Virus record (IMG/VR): IMGVR_UViG_3300029448_000457
Location: 1 to 23,407 of that record
DNA: 23,407 bases
DNA from: a virus
Reading direction: 5' to 3' (one strand)
The notes under the pieces were generated by a model, which had not been told where the DNA came from, did not search any database, and saw only the letters and a program-made list of their open reading frames with translations. The number at the start of each line of letters is the position of its first letter. Position 1 is the stretch's first letter. A program made the translations under genes and the position numbers. Positions 8,388 through 15,665 of the stretch are shown here, in pieces.

Positions 8388-8950
8388 TGAAAGTAATGGA
8401 TGTATTTACTATTGGTGTAGGGTCTTCTTCTTTTAATGAAAATTTAAAAGAATTACAAAAGTATTCTTATAAATTAAAAAAGAAATCTAAAGGTAGGATA
8501 GTTAGTAATCAAGGTGGTTGGCAAAGTGTTGATATAACAGAAATTAGTAAAGAAACTACTTCTTTAATGTTAAAGATTAATGAAGCAGTTCAAGAATATA
8601 GTGAACTTTTCAAATTTAAAAAACGAGTACAGCTTTCTAATATGTGGATAAATATTAATTCATATAGGGATTCAAATATTATTCATACTCACCCAGGTTG
8701 TTTAATATCTGGGGTTTATTATATTAAAACTTCAAAAAAATGCGGAGAAATAAAATTTAAAAGGTCTTTTTATATTGACTATCATTTAACGCAAGGCAGT
8801 GTTAAGGAATTTAATTCGTTAAATGCTTCTTACTGGACCCTTCCTGCTATTGAAAACACATTATATTTATTTCCATCTTGGATAGAGCACCTAGTTACTC
8901 CTAATTATAGTAAAAAAGACAGAATATCTTTATCTTTTAATTATCTTTAA
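8387..8950 (+). CDS. putative 2OG-Fe(II) oxygenase of the TIGR02466 / 2OG-FeII_Oxy_5 type
   Basis: A 187-aa protein with hallmarks of a second, different 2OG oxygenase family. NQGGWQS lies near residues 41-47, H100-T-H102-P precedes SGVYYI at 108-113, and LYLFPSWIEHLV (159-170) contains H168, with R179 eleven residues later in RISLSFN. The canonical H-x-D pair is not obvious, because the first metal-site motif reads H-T-H-P. H100 and/or H102 with H168 are the probable Fe ligands and R179 the probable 2-oxoglutarate ligand. It overlaps the halogenase stop as TAATG, so the two are co-translated and probably act in one pathway or on one target. M4 is an alternative start. The substrate is unknown. 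Confidence 0.7.
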   Translation: MKVMDVFTIGVGSSSFNENLKELQKYSYKLKKKSKGRIVSNQGGWQSVDITEISKETTSLMLKINEAVQEYSELFKFKKRVQLSNMWININSYRDSNIIHTHPGCLISGVYYIKTSKKCGEIKFKRSFYIDYHLTQGSVKEFNSLNASYWTLPAIENTLYLFPSWIEHLVTPNYSKKDRISLSFNYL

Positions 8951-8956
8951 TTTTTA

Positions 8957-8970
8957 GTATATATATAATA
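8957..8970 (+). promoter_or_regulatory. second copy of the 14-base AT element, candidate -10 region
   Basis: GTATATATATAATA is identical to 6213-6226 and contains TATAAT at 8964-8969, 15 bases before the ATG at 8985. No convincing -35 box is seen at 16-18 bases upstream. It may be a phage-type promoter element restarting late transcription after the cassette, or one of two direct repeats flanking an inserted module. Confidence 0.35.
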
Positions 8971-8984
8971 AAAATTAAAATTAT

Positions 8985-11141
8985 ATGCTACAAAAAGTAA
9001 AATTTTCACCAGGATTTAATAAACAAGTTACATCTACTGGCGGCGAGAGTCAGTGGGTTGCAGGAGACAATGTTAGATTTAGATATGGTAGTCCTGAAAA
9101 AATAGGTGGATGGTCTCAATTAGGTTCGGTTGATATTACAGGACGTAATACAGCTATTCATCATTTTGTTAATGCTTCAGGTATTAAGTATGCAGCGTTG
9201 GGTACAAATAGAATTTTATACGTTTATTCGGGTGGTATCTTTTATGATATACATCCAATTAAAGCGACAACAACTTTAACATCAGCTTTTTCTACAACTA
9301 ATGGATCAGCTGTTGTAACATTAACTTTTTCATCTGCTCATAATATAAATAAATTTGATATTATATTACTAGATAACTTTAGCTCTATTACAAATTCTAA
9401 TTTTAATTCTCAAAATTTTGATAACAACAAATTTATGGTAACAACTGTACCATCAACTACAACATTAACTATTAATGTTGGTTCAAGCGAATCAGGATCA
9501 GGTGCCTCAACATCTGGCGGTATTCGTGTCAAACATTATTATCCGGTCGGACCAGCAACTGAAGTTGCATCAACAGGTTGGGGACTTGGACCTTGGGGTG
9601 GTTTTAAAACAGGACAATTTACATCGACTCTTTCATCTTCAATTAATACATCAGTTACAACATTAAGTATGGCAAGTTCAACTTCTTTTCCTTCTTCAGG
9701 AACTGTATTAATTAATAATGAATTAATTACGTACACAGGCAATAGTAGTAATAGTTTAACAGGACTAACTAGAGGAGCAAACGGTACAACTGCAGCGTCA
9801 CACTCAAGTGGTGATACAGTAACCGATGCATCAGAATTTTTTGCATGGAATGCTGCAGCGTCAGGAGACGTTGTAACAGCACCTGGTTTATGGTCATTAG
9901 ATAATTTTGGTAATAAACTTATTGCGACTATATTTGGTGGAGAAACATTTGAATGGGATTCTGATCCAGTGGGTGGAACAAGTACAAGAGCAAATATACT
10001 TGCTAACGCTCCAACTGCATCATCTTTTAGTTTAGTATCTACTCCAGATAGACACTTAATATTTTTTGGAACAGAAACAACTATTGGTACATCAAGCACA
10101 AGAGATGAAATGTATATTAGGTTCTCGGACCAAGAATCTATTAATGAAGCAACATCTTATGCGCCATCAGCTACTAATACAGCAGGTACACAAAGACTTG
10201 CAGATGGATCAAAGATTGTAGGAGCTTTAAGAGGTAGAGATGCAATTTACGTTTGGACTGATACAGCATTATTTATTATGCGTTTTGTAGGAAGTCCTTT
10301 TACATTTTCATTTCAACAAGTTGGAACTAACTGTGGATTGATTGGTAAGAATGCTTGCGTTGAAGTTGATGGTGCTGCATATTGGATGTCAGAAAATGGT
10401 TTCTTTAGATATACTGGTAAGCTAGAATCTCTTCCATGTTTAGTTGAAGACCATGTTTATGATGATATTAATACAATTCCTAAACAACATATCAATGCAG
10501 GACTTAATAACTTGTTTGGTGAAGTTATGTGGTTTTATCCTAACTCAGGATCAGGCACAGTTAACAGAGTTGTAACTTATAATTATCTAGACTCTACTCC
10601 AGAAAGACCAGTGTGGACTGTTGGCACATTAGCAAGAACTGCGTGGCAGGATTCTGCTGTGTTTGGTAAACCGCATGCAACAGAATATGATTCTGATGGT
10701 ACAACTGCTACAACAGATACTAATTATATTTATGGAAACACTGATGGTACATCAACATACTTTGAACACGAAACAGGATTGAACCAAGTTAAAGAAGGTG
10801 CAACGACTGCAATTACAGCATCGATTGAATCTGGAGATTTTGATATTGGTCAACAAGGACTTGCTGGTGATGGTGAATTTATGATGAAAATAAGAAGAGT
10901 AATACCTGACTTTTTATCACAAACAGGAGACGCTAGAATAACATTAAATTTAAGAGATTTTCCTAATGACACATCTGCTAGTTCAACGCTTGGTCCTTTT
11001 ACGGTCACATCAGGTACACAAAAAATTGACACACGTGCTAGAGCAAGATCAATATCATTAAAGATAGATAACACAAGTACAAGTCAATTTTGGAAACTTG
11101 GTACTTTTAGATTAGATATACAACCAGACGGGAGAAGATAA
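8985..11141 (+). CDS. large tail nozzle / packaged-DNA stabilisation-like protein
   Basis: A 718-aa, mostly beta protein. The N-terminus (QKVKFSPGFNKQVTSTGGES, then WVAGDNVRFRYGSPEKIGGW) is the type seen in P22 gp10-like and tail-tubular-B-like proteins of marine podoviruses, which close the tail nozzle. P22 gp10 has 472 aa, and the extra length here is partly two Ser/Thr-rich insertions. One lies at about 95-180 (FSTTNGSAVVTLTFSSAHN). The other, about 215-290 (TSFPSSGTVLINNELITYTG, then TGLTRGANGTTAASHSSG), is a small beta module that also recurs in marine phage tail proteins. The C-terminus ends in LGTFRLDIQPDGRR. It starts without a Shine-Dalgarno sequence, 34 bases after the enzyme cassette. 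Confidence 0.65.
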   Translation: MLQKVKFSPGFNKQVTSTGGESQWVAGDNVRFRYGSPEKIGGWSQLGSVDITGRNTAIHHFVNASGIKYAALGTNRILYVYSGGIFYDIHPIKATTTLTSAFSTTNGSAVVTLTFSSAHNINKFDIILLDNFSSITNSNFNSQNFDNNKFMVTTVPSTTTLTINVGSSESGSGASTSGGIRVKHYYPVGPATEVASTGWGLGPWGGFKTGQFTSTLSSSINTSVTTLSMASSTSFPSSGTVLINNELITYTGNSSNSLTGLTRGANGTTAASHSSGDTVTDASEFFAWNAAASGDVVTAPGLWSLDNFGNKLIATIFGGETFEWDSDPVGGTSTRANILANAPTASSFSLVSTPDRHLIFFGTETTIGTSSTRDEMYIRFSDQESINEATSYAPSATNTAGTQRLADGSKIVGALRGRDAIYVWTDTALFIMRFVGSPFTFSFQQVGTNCGLIGKNACVEVDGAAYWMSENGFFRYTGKLESLPCLVEDHVYDDINTIPKQHINAGLNNLFGEVMWFYPNSGSGTVNRVVTYNYLDSTPERPVWTVGTLARTAWQDSAVFGKPHATEYDSDGTTATTDTNYIYGNTDGTSTYFEHETGLNQVKEGATTAITASIESGDFDIGQQGLAGDGEFMMKIRRVIPDFLSQTGDARITLNLRDFPNDTSASSTLGPFTVTSGTQKIDTRARARSISLKIDNTSTSQFWKLGTFRLDIQPDGRR

Positions 11142-11305
11142 TGGCAAGAATAGTACAATCATTAACACAGCCTTTAGAAAACTACGATCAACAAATACAA
11201 CAATCTTTAGTTAGAGATATAGATAGTATCGTACAAAAATTAAACACAACTTTTCAACAAGATTTAAAAGAAGAAGCAGAGGCGGAGGCATATTACTTTG
11301 GCTAA
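11141..11305 (+). CDS. 54-aa small protein, unknown function
   Basis: A short gene beginning at the TAATG overlap with the nozzle gene (ATG 11141) and ending with TAA 11303-11305. GGGAG at 11130-11134 is well placed. The product is polar and helical, with Gln-rich LENYDQQIQQSLVRDIDSIV, then QQDLKEEAEAEA and an aromatic end YYFG, and could form a coiled coil. Overlaps on both sides and the good ribosome site make it a real gene despite its size. Its final codons supply the GGAGG (11284-11288) for the next gene. It may be a tail assembly or chaperone peptide; no family was recognised. Confidence 0.65.
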   Translation: MARIVQSLTQPLENYDQQIQQSLVRDIDSIVQKLNTTFQQDLKEEAEAEAYYFG

Positions 11306-11639
11306 TACATTTGTAAATAAGAAAAAAGATTTAACTACAACTAGTGCTACTACAATATATACAATTCCTAGCGCTACAACTTCTATTATAAAATCTATAT
11401 TAGTGTCTGAAGATTCAGGAAATGCAGATACTATAACGATTACAATTACCGACACATCAGATGCTGTATTTAGTCTTTTTAAAACTAAAGCTATATCTGC
11501 TAATGCAACAACAGAATTACTTACAGCTCCTTTAGTAATGGAAGAAAGTGAAGTATTAAAAGTAACAGCTGCCACAGCAAACAGGCTACATGTGGTGGTA
11601 TCTGCTCTTGAGGTTAAGAAAAGAGTAGTTACAACATAG
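11298..11639 (+). CDS. 113-aa beta-rich putative virion protein with TTG start
   Basis: The frame opens at TTG 11298, with GGAGG at 11284-11288 nine bases upstream, so a non-ATG start is well supported. It overlaps the preceding stop by 8 bases. The protein is Thr/Ala/Ser-rich and made of alternating hydrophobic stretches typical of a beta sandwich (ATTIYTIPSATTSIIKSILV, ADTITITITDTSDAVFSLF). No signal peptide or membrane span is evident. Small proteins of this look occur among tail or capsid decoration proteins, but the assignment is speculative. It ends the gene run before the 80-base non-coding gap. Confidence 0.6.
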   Translation: MANTFVNKKKDLTTTSATTIYTIPSATTSIIKSILVSEDSGNADTITITITDTSDAVFSLFKTKAISANATTELLTAPLVMEESEVLKVTAATANRLHVVVSALEVKKRVVTT

Positions 11640-11645
11640 CTTGAT

Positions 11646-11699
11646 TTACCTGACAAAAACAGGTAATATAAGAAACCACAGGTTAAATTCCTGCTTTTT
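11646..11699 (+). terminator. two-hairpin intergenic structure, weak terminator or attenuator candidate
   Basis: The 80-base gap 11640-11719 holds a perfect 7-bp stem (TTACCTG at 11646-11652, CAGGTAA at 11660-11666, 7-base loop). A second, 4-bp stem (CAGG 11679-11682, CCTG 11690-11693) is followed by five T at 11695-11699. CCTG/CAGG units are interchangeable between the hairpins, so alternative pairings are possible. The T tract follows only the weaker stem, so strong intrinsic termination is doubtful. Confidence 0.3.
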
Positions 11700-11719
11700 A
11701 AATTAACATACAAAATTAT

Positions 11720-13993
11720 ATGAAAACAGGATTAGAATCATTAGATACAGGTGCACCAGAAATTACTTACTCAGGTAATCAAGGACCTAAATCACCACAA
11801 GAAGACCAGCAAAAAATGGCTGAATTCCAAATGGCTCAACTAGAAGAAGAGTACGCAAAGTATGTATTTGAAATGGAAGAGCAAGGATTAGAACCTATGT
11901 CTATGCAACAGTTTATGGAACAAGCTATAGCTGAAGCAAGACAAGATGTTAAAGATGGTGGTATGATGAGAACAGCATTTAGAGGTGGTGGAATGGATAT
12001 GGGAAATAAATCTAACCAATCACAAAGTGCTAATATGGGTAGCGGAGGAGGTGATGGAAATACCAATAGAGAACGAGGAATTATAAATCAGTTTCAAGGT
12101 CCTAGAGGAACTACAGCATCAACAATAGCACCTGTTGACAGAAGTGCAATCGATCAGTTTTCTGAATATGGTAGAAATGTAATGAATCAAAATTTAGATT
12201 CTTTAAGACCAACTGTTTTAGAAAAAGCAATAGATTTATATAAAAATATTTCTCCAACAGGAATACTAATAAATCTTTTATCTAACATAAAAAATAAAAA
12301 AATTTCACCTTCAATTAATGATGATGATGATGATAATGTTGGCGATGGAGATGGTCAACAAATAATTTTTCCAAATACTATGGCACAAGTTACAGAACCA
12401 ATTACAACAGATATAGATTTAGAAGATGAAAACAAATTTGAATTACGTCCAGATGATCTTGTTTCAAGGTACTCTATTCCTGATCAATTTAGATTAGCAG
12501 ACGGTGGTAGAGCCAGTTACGCTGGTGGAGGGATCACGGACCTTAGACAAGGATACTTCTTAGGTAAGTTAGTTAAGAAAGCAACTAGAGCAGTTAAGAA
12601 AATTGCAAAATCACCTTTAGGTAAAGCAGCTTTATTATATGCAGGTGGAACTTATCTTGGTGGATTAAAAGGTTTATCTGGTGCAAAAAAAAATATGGGT
12701 TTTTTAAAAAGTTTAAAAACTCCAAGTAATTTACGAAATTTAGTTAATATTAGAAATCTTATACCTGGTTTTAGTAAACAATCAGAAGCAGATATTATAA
12801 AAGAAGTAGTTAGTGGCGATGCATATAAATTATTAGCAAAAACAGATCCAGAAGCAGCAAGCACTTTTTTAAGTAATGCATTATCTGGAAAATCTAAAAC
12901 TCCAGGACTTGGAACGTTCGCAGCTGTTATTGCACCAGCTATTGCTGGTGGATTATACACAAAAAAAACAGAAAAAAATCAACCAACATTAGATGAAGCT
13001 ATGGCACAATCCTCTCGTGGATCAAGTCCATTTGATCAATATAATGGAGTGCAAGGTTTTAGAGAAATGATTAATAGAGGAAATTTAGATAGATCAATGT
13101 TTCCTTTTTTACAACCAACTAGTTATGCAGCTGATGGTGGAAGAATAGGTTATGACATGGGTGGAATAGCAAGTTTAAGATCTGCTGCATTAAATGAAAT
13201 ATATGGAATTAATGATGACGAAAATGAAATTAAAAAATTAGCATTAGGTGGTAGCGCAGGTATGCCTCCAGTAACAATGGTATCGGAAGGTGTAGATACA
13301 GGATCATTTCCTGATGATGAATCTACAGGTATGGCTCAAGCAACACCAACAATGCCTAATCAAATGCCAATGAGACAACCAATGATGAATCCTATGATGG
13401 CTAGAATGAATCCTATGATGGCTAGAGGTATGATGAATCCTATGATGGGTAGAGGTATGCCTATGATGGGTGGTAGAATGATGGCTAACGAAGGTGGTAT
13501 AATGATGGCATCAGCTCCAGATCCTATGGATGAAAGAAATAGCATGATGGAAAATCTTGCAATGGAATATTATGGCAGACCATTAAAATTATTAAATGAA
13601 CAAGAGATTATTGAAATAGAAGAAATGATGGACGATATGGATCCATATGGAAGTAAACCAATGGCACGACCAGATAGAGTCATGGCCCAAGAAGGTGGTA
13701 TGATGGATATGGGTGGTATGGAAAAAGATTATAGAAACGAAGGTGGCTTTGTACCTATCGGTGGTCAAGAAAGAGCAGATGATGTTCCAGCAAGATTATC
13801 AAAAAATGAGTTTGTATTTACTGCAGATGCTGTTAGAAATGCAGGAGGCGGAGATATAGATAAAGGAGCAGAAATCATGGAGAACATGATGGAAAATTTA
13901 GAAGCAGGTGGTAAAGTATCTAAAGCGTCACAAGGATTATCTGGTGCTAGAGAAATGTTTGCAACACAACAAAGACTTGGAGAAGTATTATAA
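11720..13993 (+). CDS. large putative internal virion protein with Gly-Gly motifs and Met-rich tract
   Basis: A 757-aa mosaic protein of unknown function. The first 90 residues are acidic and helical. Residues 261-264 and 472-475 both read DGGR, each followed by a Gly-rich turn and L-R (GGGITDLRQ, GGIASLRS), an internal duplication. Hydrophobic segments GKAALLYAGGTYLGGL and FAAVIAPAIAGGLY could insert in membranes. Residues 545-589 are extraordinarily Met-rich (19 of 45). The C-terminal region 673-733 (FVPIGGQERADDVPARLSKN, then EFVFTADAVRNAGGGDIDKG) resembles a segment I remember from many marine phages. Its place at the head of the ejection-type block suggests a virion-internal role. There is no Shine-Dalgarno sequence at the start; a coupled TAATG marks the end. 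Confidence 0.6.
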   Translation: MKTGLESLDTGAPEITYSGNQGPKSPQEDQQKMAEFQMAQLEEEYAKYVFEMEEQGLEPMSMQQFMEQAIAEARQDVKDGGMMRTAFRGGGMDMGNKSNQSQSANMGSGGGDGNTNRERGIINQFQGPRGTTASTIAPVDRSAIDQFSEYGRNVMNQNLDSLRPTVLEKAIDLYKNISPTGILINLLSNIKNKKISPSINDDDDDNVGDGDGQQIIFPNTMAQVTEPITTDIDLEDENKFELRPDDLVSRYSIPDQFRLADGGRASYAGGGITDLRQGYFLGKLVKKATRAVKKIAKSPLGKAALLYAGGTYLGGLKGLSGAKKNMGFLKSLKTPSNLRNLVNIRNLIPGFSKQSEADIIKEVVSGDAYKLLAKTDPEAASTFLSNALSGKSKTPGLGTFAAVIAPAIAGGLYTKKTEKNQPTLDEAMAQSSRGSSPFDQYNGVQGFREMINRGNLDRSMFPFLQPTSYAADGGRIGYDMGGIASLRSAALNEIYGINDDENEIKKLALGGSAGMPPVTMVSEGVDTGSFPDDESTGMAQATPTMPNQMPMRQPMMNPMMARMNPMMARGMMNPMMGRGMPMMGGRMMANEGGIMMASAPDPMDERNSMMENLAMEYYGRPLKLLNEQEIIEIEEMMDDMDPYGSKPMARPDRVMAQEGGMMDMGGMEKDYRNEGGFVPIGGQERADDVPARLSKNEFVFTADAVRNAGGGDIDKGAEIMENMMENLEAGGKVSKASQGLSGAREMFATQQRLGEVL
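13385..13453 (+). repeat. 21-base minisatellite encoding MNPMMAR units
   Basis: Two directly adjacent 21-base copies (13385-13405, 13406-13426) and a third after a 6-base insert (13433-13453) encode MNPMMAR, MNPMMAR and MNPMMGR. All are in frame. The near-identity at the DNA level suggests slippage-driven expansion within the Met-rich tract. Confidence 0.85.
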
Positions 13994-14298
13994 TGACATT
14001 TGAATATCCATCAACAAAAACAGCTAGAAAAGAAAAAAAACAAAAAAAAGAAGACGCTAAAATAGAAAAAGCAGGAAAAATATTTGATAAAAAATTTAAA
14101 AAATATGCTGGCTCAAAAGAAGCACACTTACATGCTAAAGATTTTGATGAGGGTGTAAATATAGCTGAGGATAGAGCAATCTCTGAAACAATGCAAGAGT
14201 ACAAAAAAATGGCAAAAGGTGGAAGAACAAAATTAAAAGGCGGTGGAATATCAATAAGAGGTTTAGGTAGAGCATTCATGAAAGGCGGAAAAGTATAA
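13993..14298 (+). CDS. 101-aa lysine-rich protein with C-terminal KGGKV tail, unknown
   Basis: Strongly basic N-terminal half (STKTARKEKKQKKEDAKIEK), a helical acidic middle, and an ending KMAKGGRTKLKGGGISIRG, then GRAFMKGGKV. The ending matches that of the 60-aa protein at 824 and the AxGGR motifs of the 757-aa protein. It is coupled at both ends by TAATG. GGCGG (14284-14288), inside its last codons, is the probable ribosome site of the following gene. Charge suggests DNA or RNA binding or packing with the internal proteins. No family was recognised. Confidence 0.65.
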   Translation: MTFEYPSTKTARKEKKQKKEDAKIEKAGKIFDKKFKKYAGSKEAHLHAKDFDEGVNIAEDRAISETMQEYKKMAKGGRTKLKGGGISIRGLGRAFMKGGKV

Positions 14299-15665
14299 TG
14301 GCAATAACAGAAACACGAGCATTACCCGCACAGTTTATAGAAGATCTTGGTAAAGATTATGCACAGCAGTTAGCTGCTACAACTTCTCAACCTATTGCAA
14401 CAAGTACATTTGCACCATCTGTTGCAGGTCAAACAGCATTACAACAACAAGCAACAGCATTAACAGGAACTGGTATTGGTTCATATCAACCATTTTTAAC
14501 AGCAGCACAACAAGCAGGTACAACAGCTGGAACAGGATTAGGTTTAGCACAAACAGGATTAGGAATTGCAGGACAAGAATTAACAGGAGCAGGAACAGCA
14601 TTAGGAACTGCTGGTACACAATTAACAGGAGCACAATCAGCTTTAGGCACAGCAGGAACAACAACTGCAGGTGTACAACCTTTTATAGGTGCAGCAGGAA
14701 CAGGATTAGGTCAAGCAGGAACTACACTTGGAGGAGTATCACCATTTATTAGTGCTGCAGGAACAGGTCTTGGTACAGCTGCAGGATTAACTGGAACAGG
14801 TGCAGGAACTGGAACAGGGTCTGTTGCATCTTACATGTCACCATATCAATCACAAGTTATAGATACAACATTAGCAGAATTTGATAGACAAGCAGCACAA
14901 AGACAACAAGCAATATCAGATCAAGCAGTAGCACTAGGTGGTTTTGGTGGTGGTCGTGAAGGTGTTATGCAATCAGAATACCAAACACAATCAGATAGAA
15001 ACAGAGCACAACTACAAGCATCATTACAAGCACAAGGATTTAGTCAAGCACAAGCTGCAAGACAAGCAGATTTACAAAATCAAATGATGTTATCACAAGG
15101 TCAATTAGGTTTAGGTCAAGCAACAGGATCATTAGCTGGACAACAAGCAGCACTTGCACAAGGTCAATTAGGTTTAGGTCAAGCACAACTTGGTTTAGGT
15201 CAAGCACAAGCAAGTCAAGCAGGACAATCAGCAGGTATGGCTGGACAAAGAGCAGCATTAGCACAGGCACAAGCAGGTTTTGCTGGTCAAAGAGGTGCAA
15301 TGGCTGGACAACAAGCAGGTCTAGCTCAAAGTCAATTAGGTTTAGGTCAATTCCAAACAGGATTAGGTGGAGCATTACAAGGATTCCAAGGAACAGATAT
15401 TGCAAGAGCGGGTCAGGTGGGCGCCGCAGATCAAGCTCAAGCACAAGCTGTACTAGGTGCACAACAAGAAGCAAACAGATTAGCTGCATACGAGCCATTA
15501 GAAAGATTAGGTATTTATGGTCAAGGTGTAACTGGTTTAATGGGAGGATACCCAGCACAATATCAATTTACAGCGCAGCCTAACGCATCACCATTAGCAA
15601 CAGCTCTTGGAATAGGATCAACGTTGGGTGGTATCTACGGCAATATTAGAGGCAACAAAAACTAA
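14298..15665 (+). CDS. heptad-array Ala/Gly/Gln/Thr-rich putative internal (ejection) protein
   Basis: A 455-aa low-complexity protein. After a short N-terminus, residues 59-163 form fifteen 7-residue units without any indel (GLGLAQT, ALGTAGT, FIGAAGT and similar). A non-repetitive middle at about 175-265 contains YMSPYQSQVIDTTLAEFDRQ and LGGFGGGREGVM, a pattern also seen in other marine podovirus virion proteins. Residues 268-365 form fourteen more heptads (GQLGLGQ, AQLGLGQ, QRAALAQ, QQAGLAQ). The C-terminus is GIYGQG-rich and ends in ATALGIGSTLGGIYGNIRG, mildly hydrophobic. Small-residue heptads could pack as tight helical bundles, as in proteins that form a trans-envelope ejection conduit; that role is inferred from position before the 1444-aa protein. 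Confidence 0.55.
   Translation: MAITETRALPAQFIEDLGKDYAQQLAATTSQPIATSTFAPSVAGQTALQQQATALTGTGIGSYQPFLTAAQQAGTTAGTGLGLAQTGLGIAGQELTGAGTALGTAGTQLTGAQSALGTAGTTTAGVQPFIGAAGTGLGQAGTTLGGVSPFISAAGTGLGTAAGLTGTGAGTGTGSVASYMSPYQSQVIDTTLAEFDRQAAQRQQAISDQAVALGGFGGGREGVMQSEYQTQSDRNRAQLQASLQAQGFSQAQAARQADLQNQMMLSQGQLGLGQATGSLAGQQAALAQGQLGLGQAQLGLGQAQASQAGQSAGMAGQRAALAQAQAGFAGQRGAMAGQQAGLAQSQLGLGQFQTGLGGALQGFQGTDIARAGQVGAADQAQAQAVLGAQQEANRLAAYEPLERLGIYGQGVTGLMGGYPAQYQFTAQPNASPLATALGIGSTLGGIYGNIRGNKN
14472..14786 (+). repeat. heptad-encoding 21-base-period array, N-terminal (15 units)
   Basis: Fifteen consecutive 7-residue units (residues 59-163). Three of them carry the variant P-F-[LI]-x-A-A at residues 65, 128 and 149, spaced by exact multiples of seven. 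DNA copies are diverged, so the period is conserved at protein level. Confidence 0.8.
15099..15392 (+). repeat. heptad-encoding 21-base-period array, C-terminal (14 units)
   Basis: Fourteen consecutive 7-residue units (residues 268-365) alternating Gln-containing forms such as GQLGLGQ and QRAALAQ. Some neighbouring units are nearly identical in DNA (the codons of CAATTAGGTTTAGGTCAA recur), suggesting expansion by duplication. Confidence 0.85.

Noticed and set aside
9539-10099. 186-aa minus-strand frame with hydrophobic stretches
   Set aside because: It lies entirely inside the 718-aa nozzle gene, with no ribosome site and no promoter.
11640-11702. tRNA-like features (7-base-loop stem and a GGTTAAATTCC T-arm look-alike)
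   Set aside because: There is no pairing acceptor stem, no D arm, no U33 in the putative anticodon loop, and the spacing between arms is wrong.
15099-15392. Possible CRISPR or tandem DNA repeat array
   Set aside because: The 21-base period is in frame with protein heptads, copies are degenerate, and there are no unique spacers.
15040-15558. 172-aa minus-strand frame, Leu-rich
   Set aside because: It is the antisense of the Gln/Ala/Gly heptad repeats. Absence of stops follows from biased codons, and there is no ribosome site.
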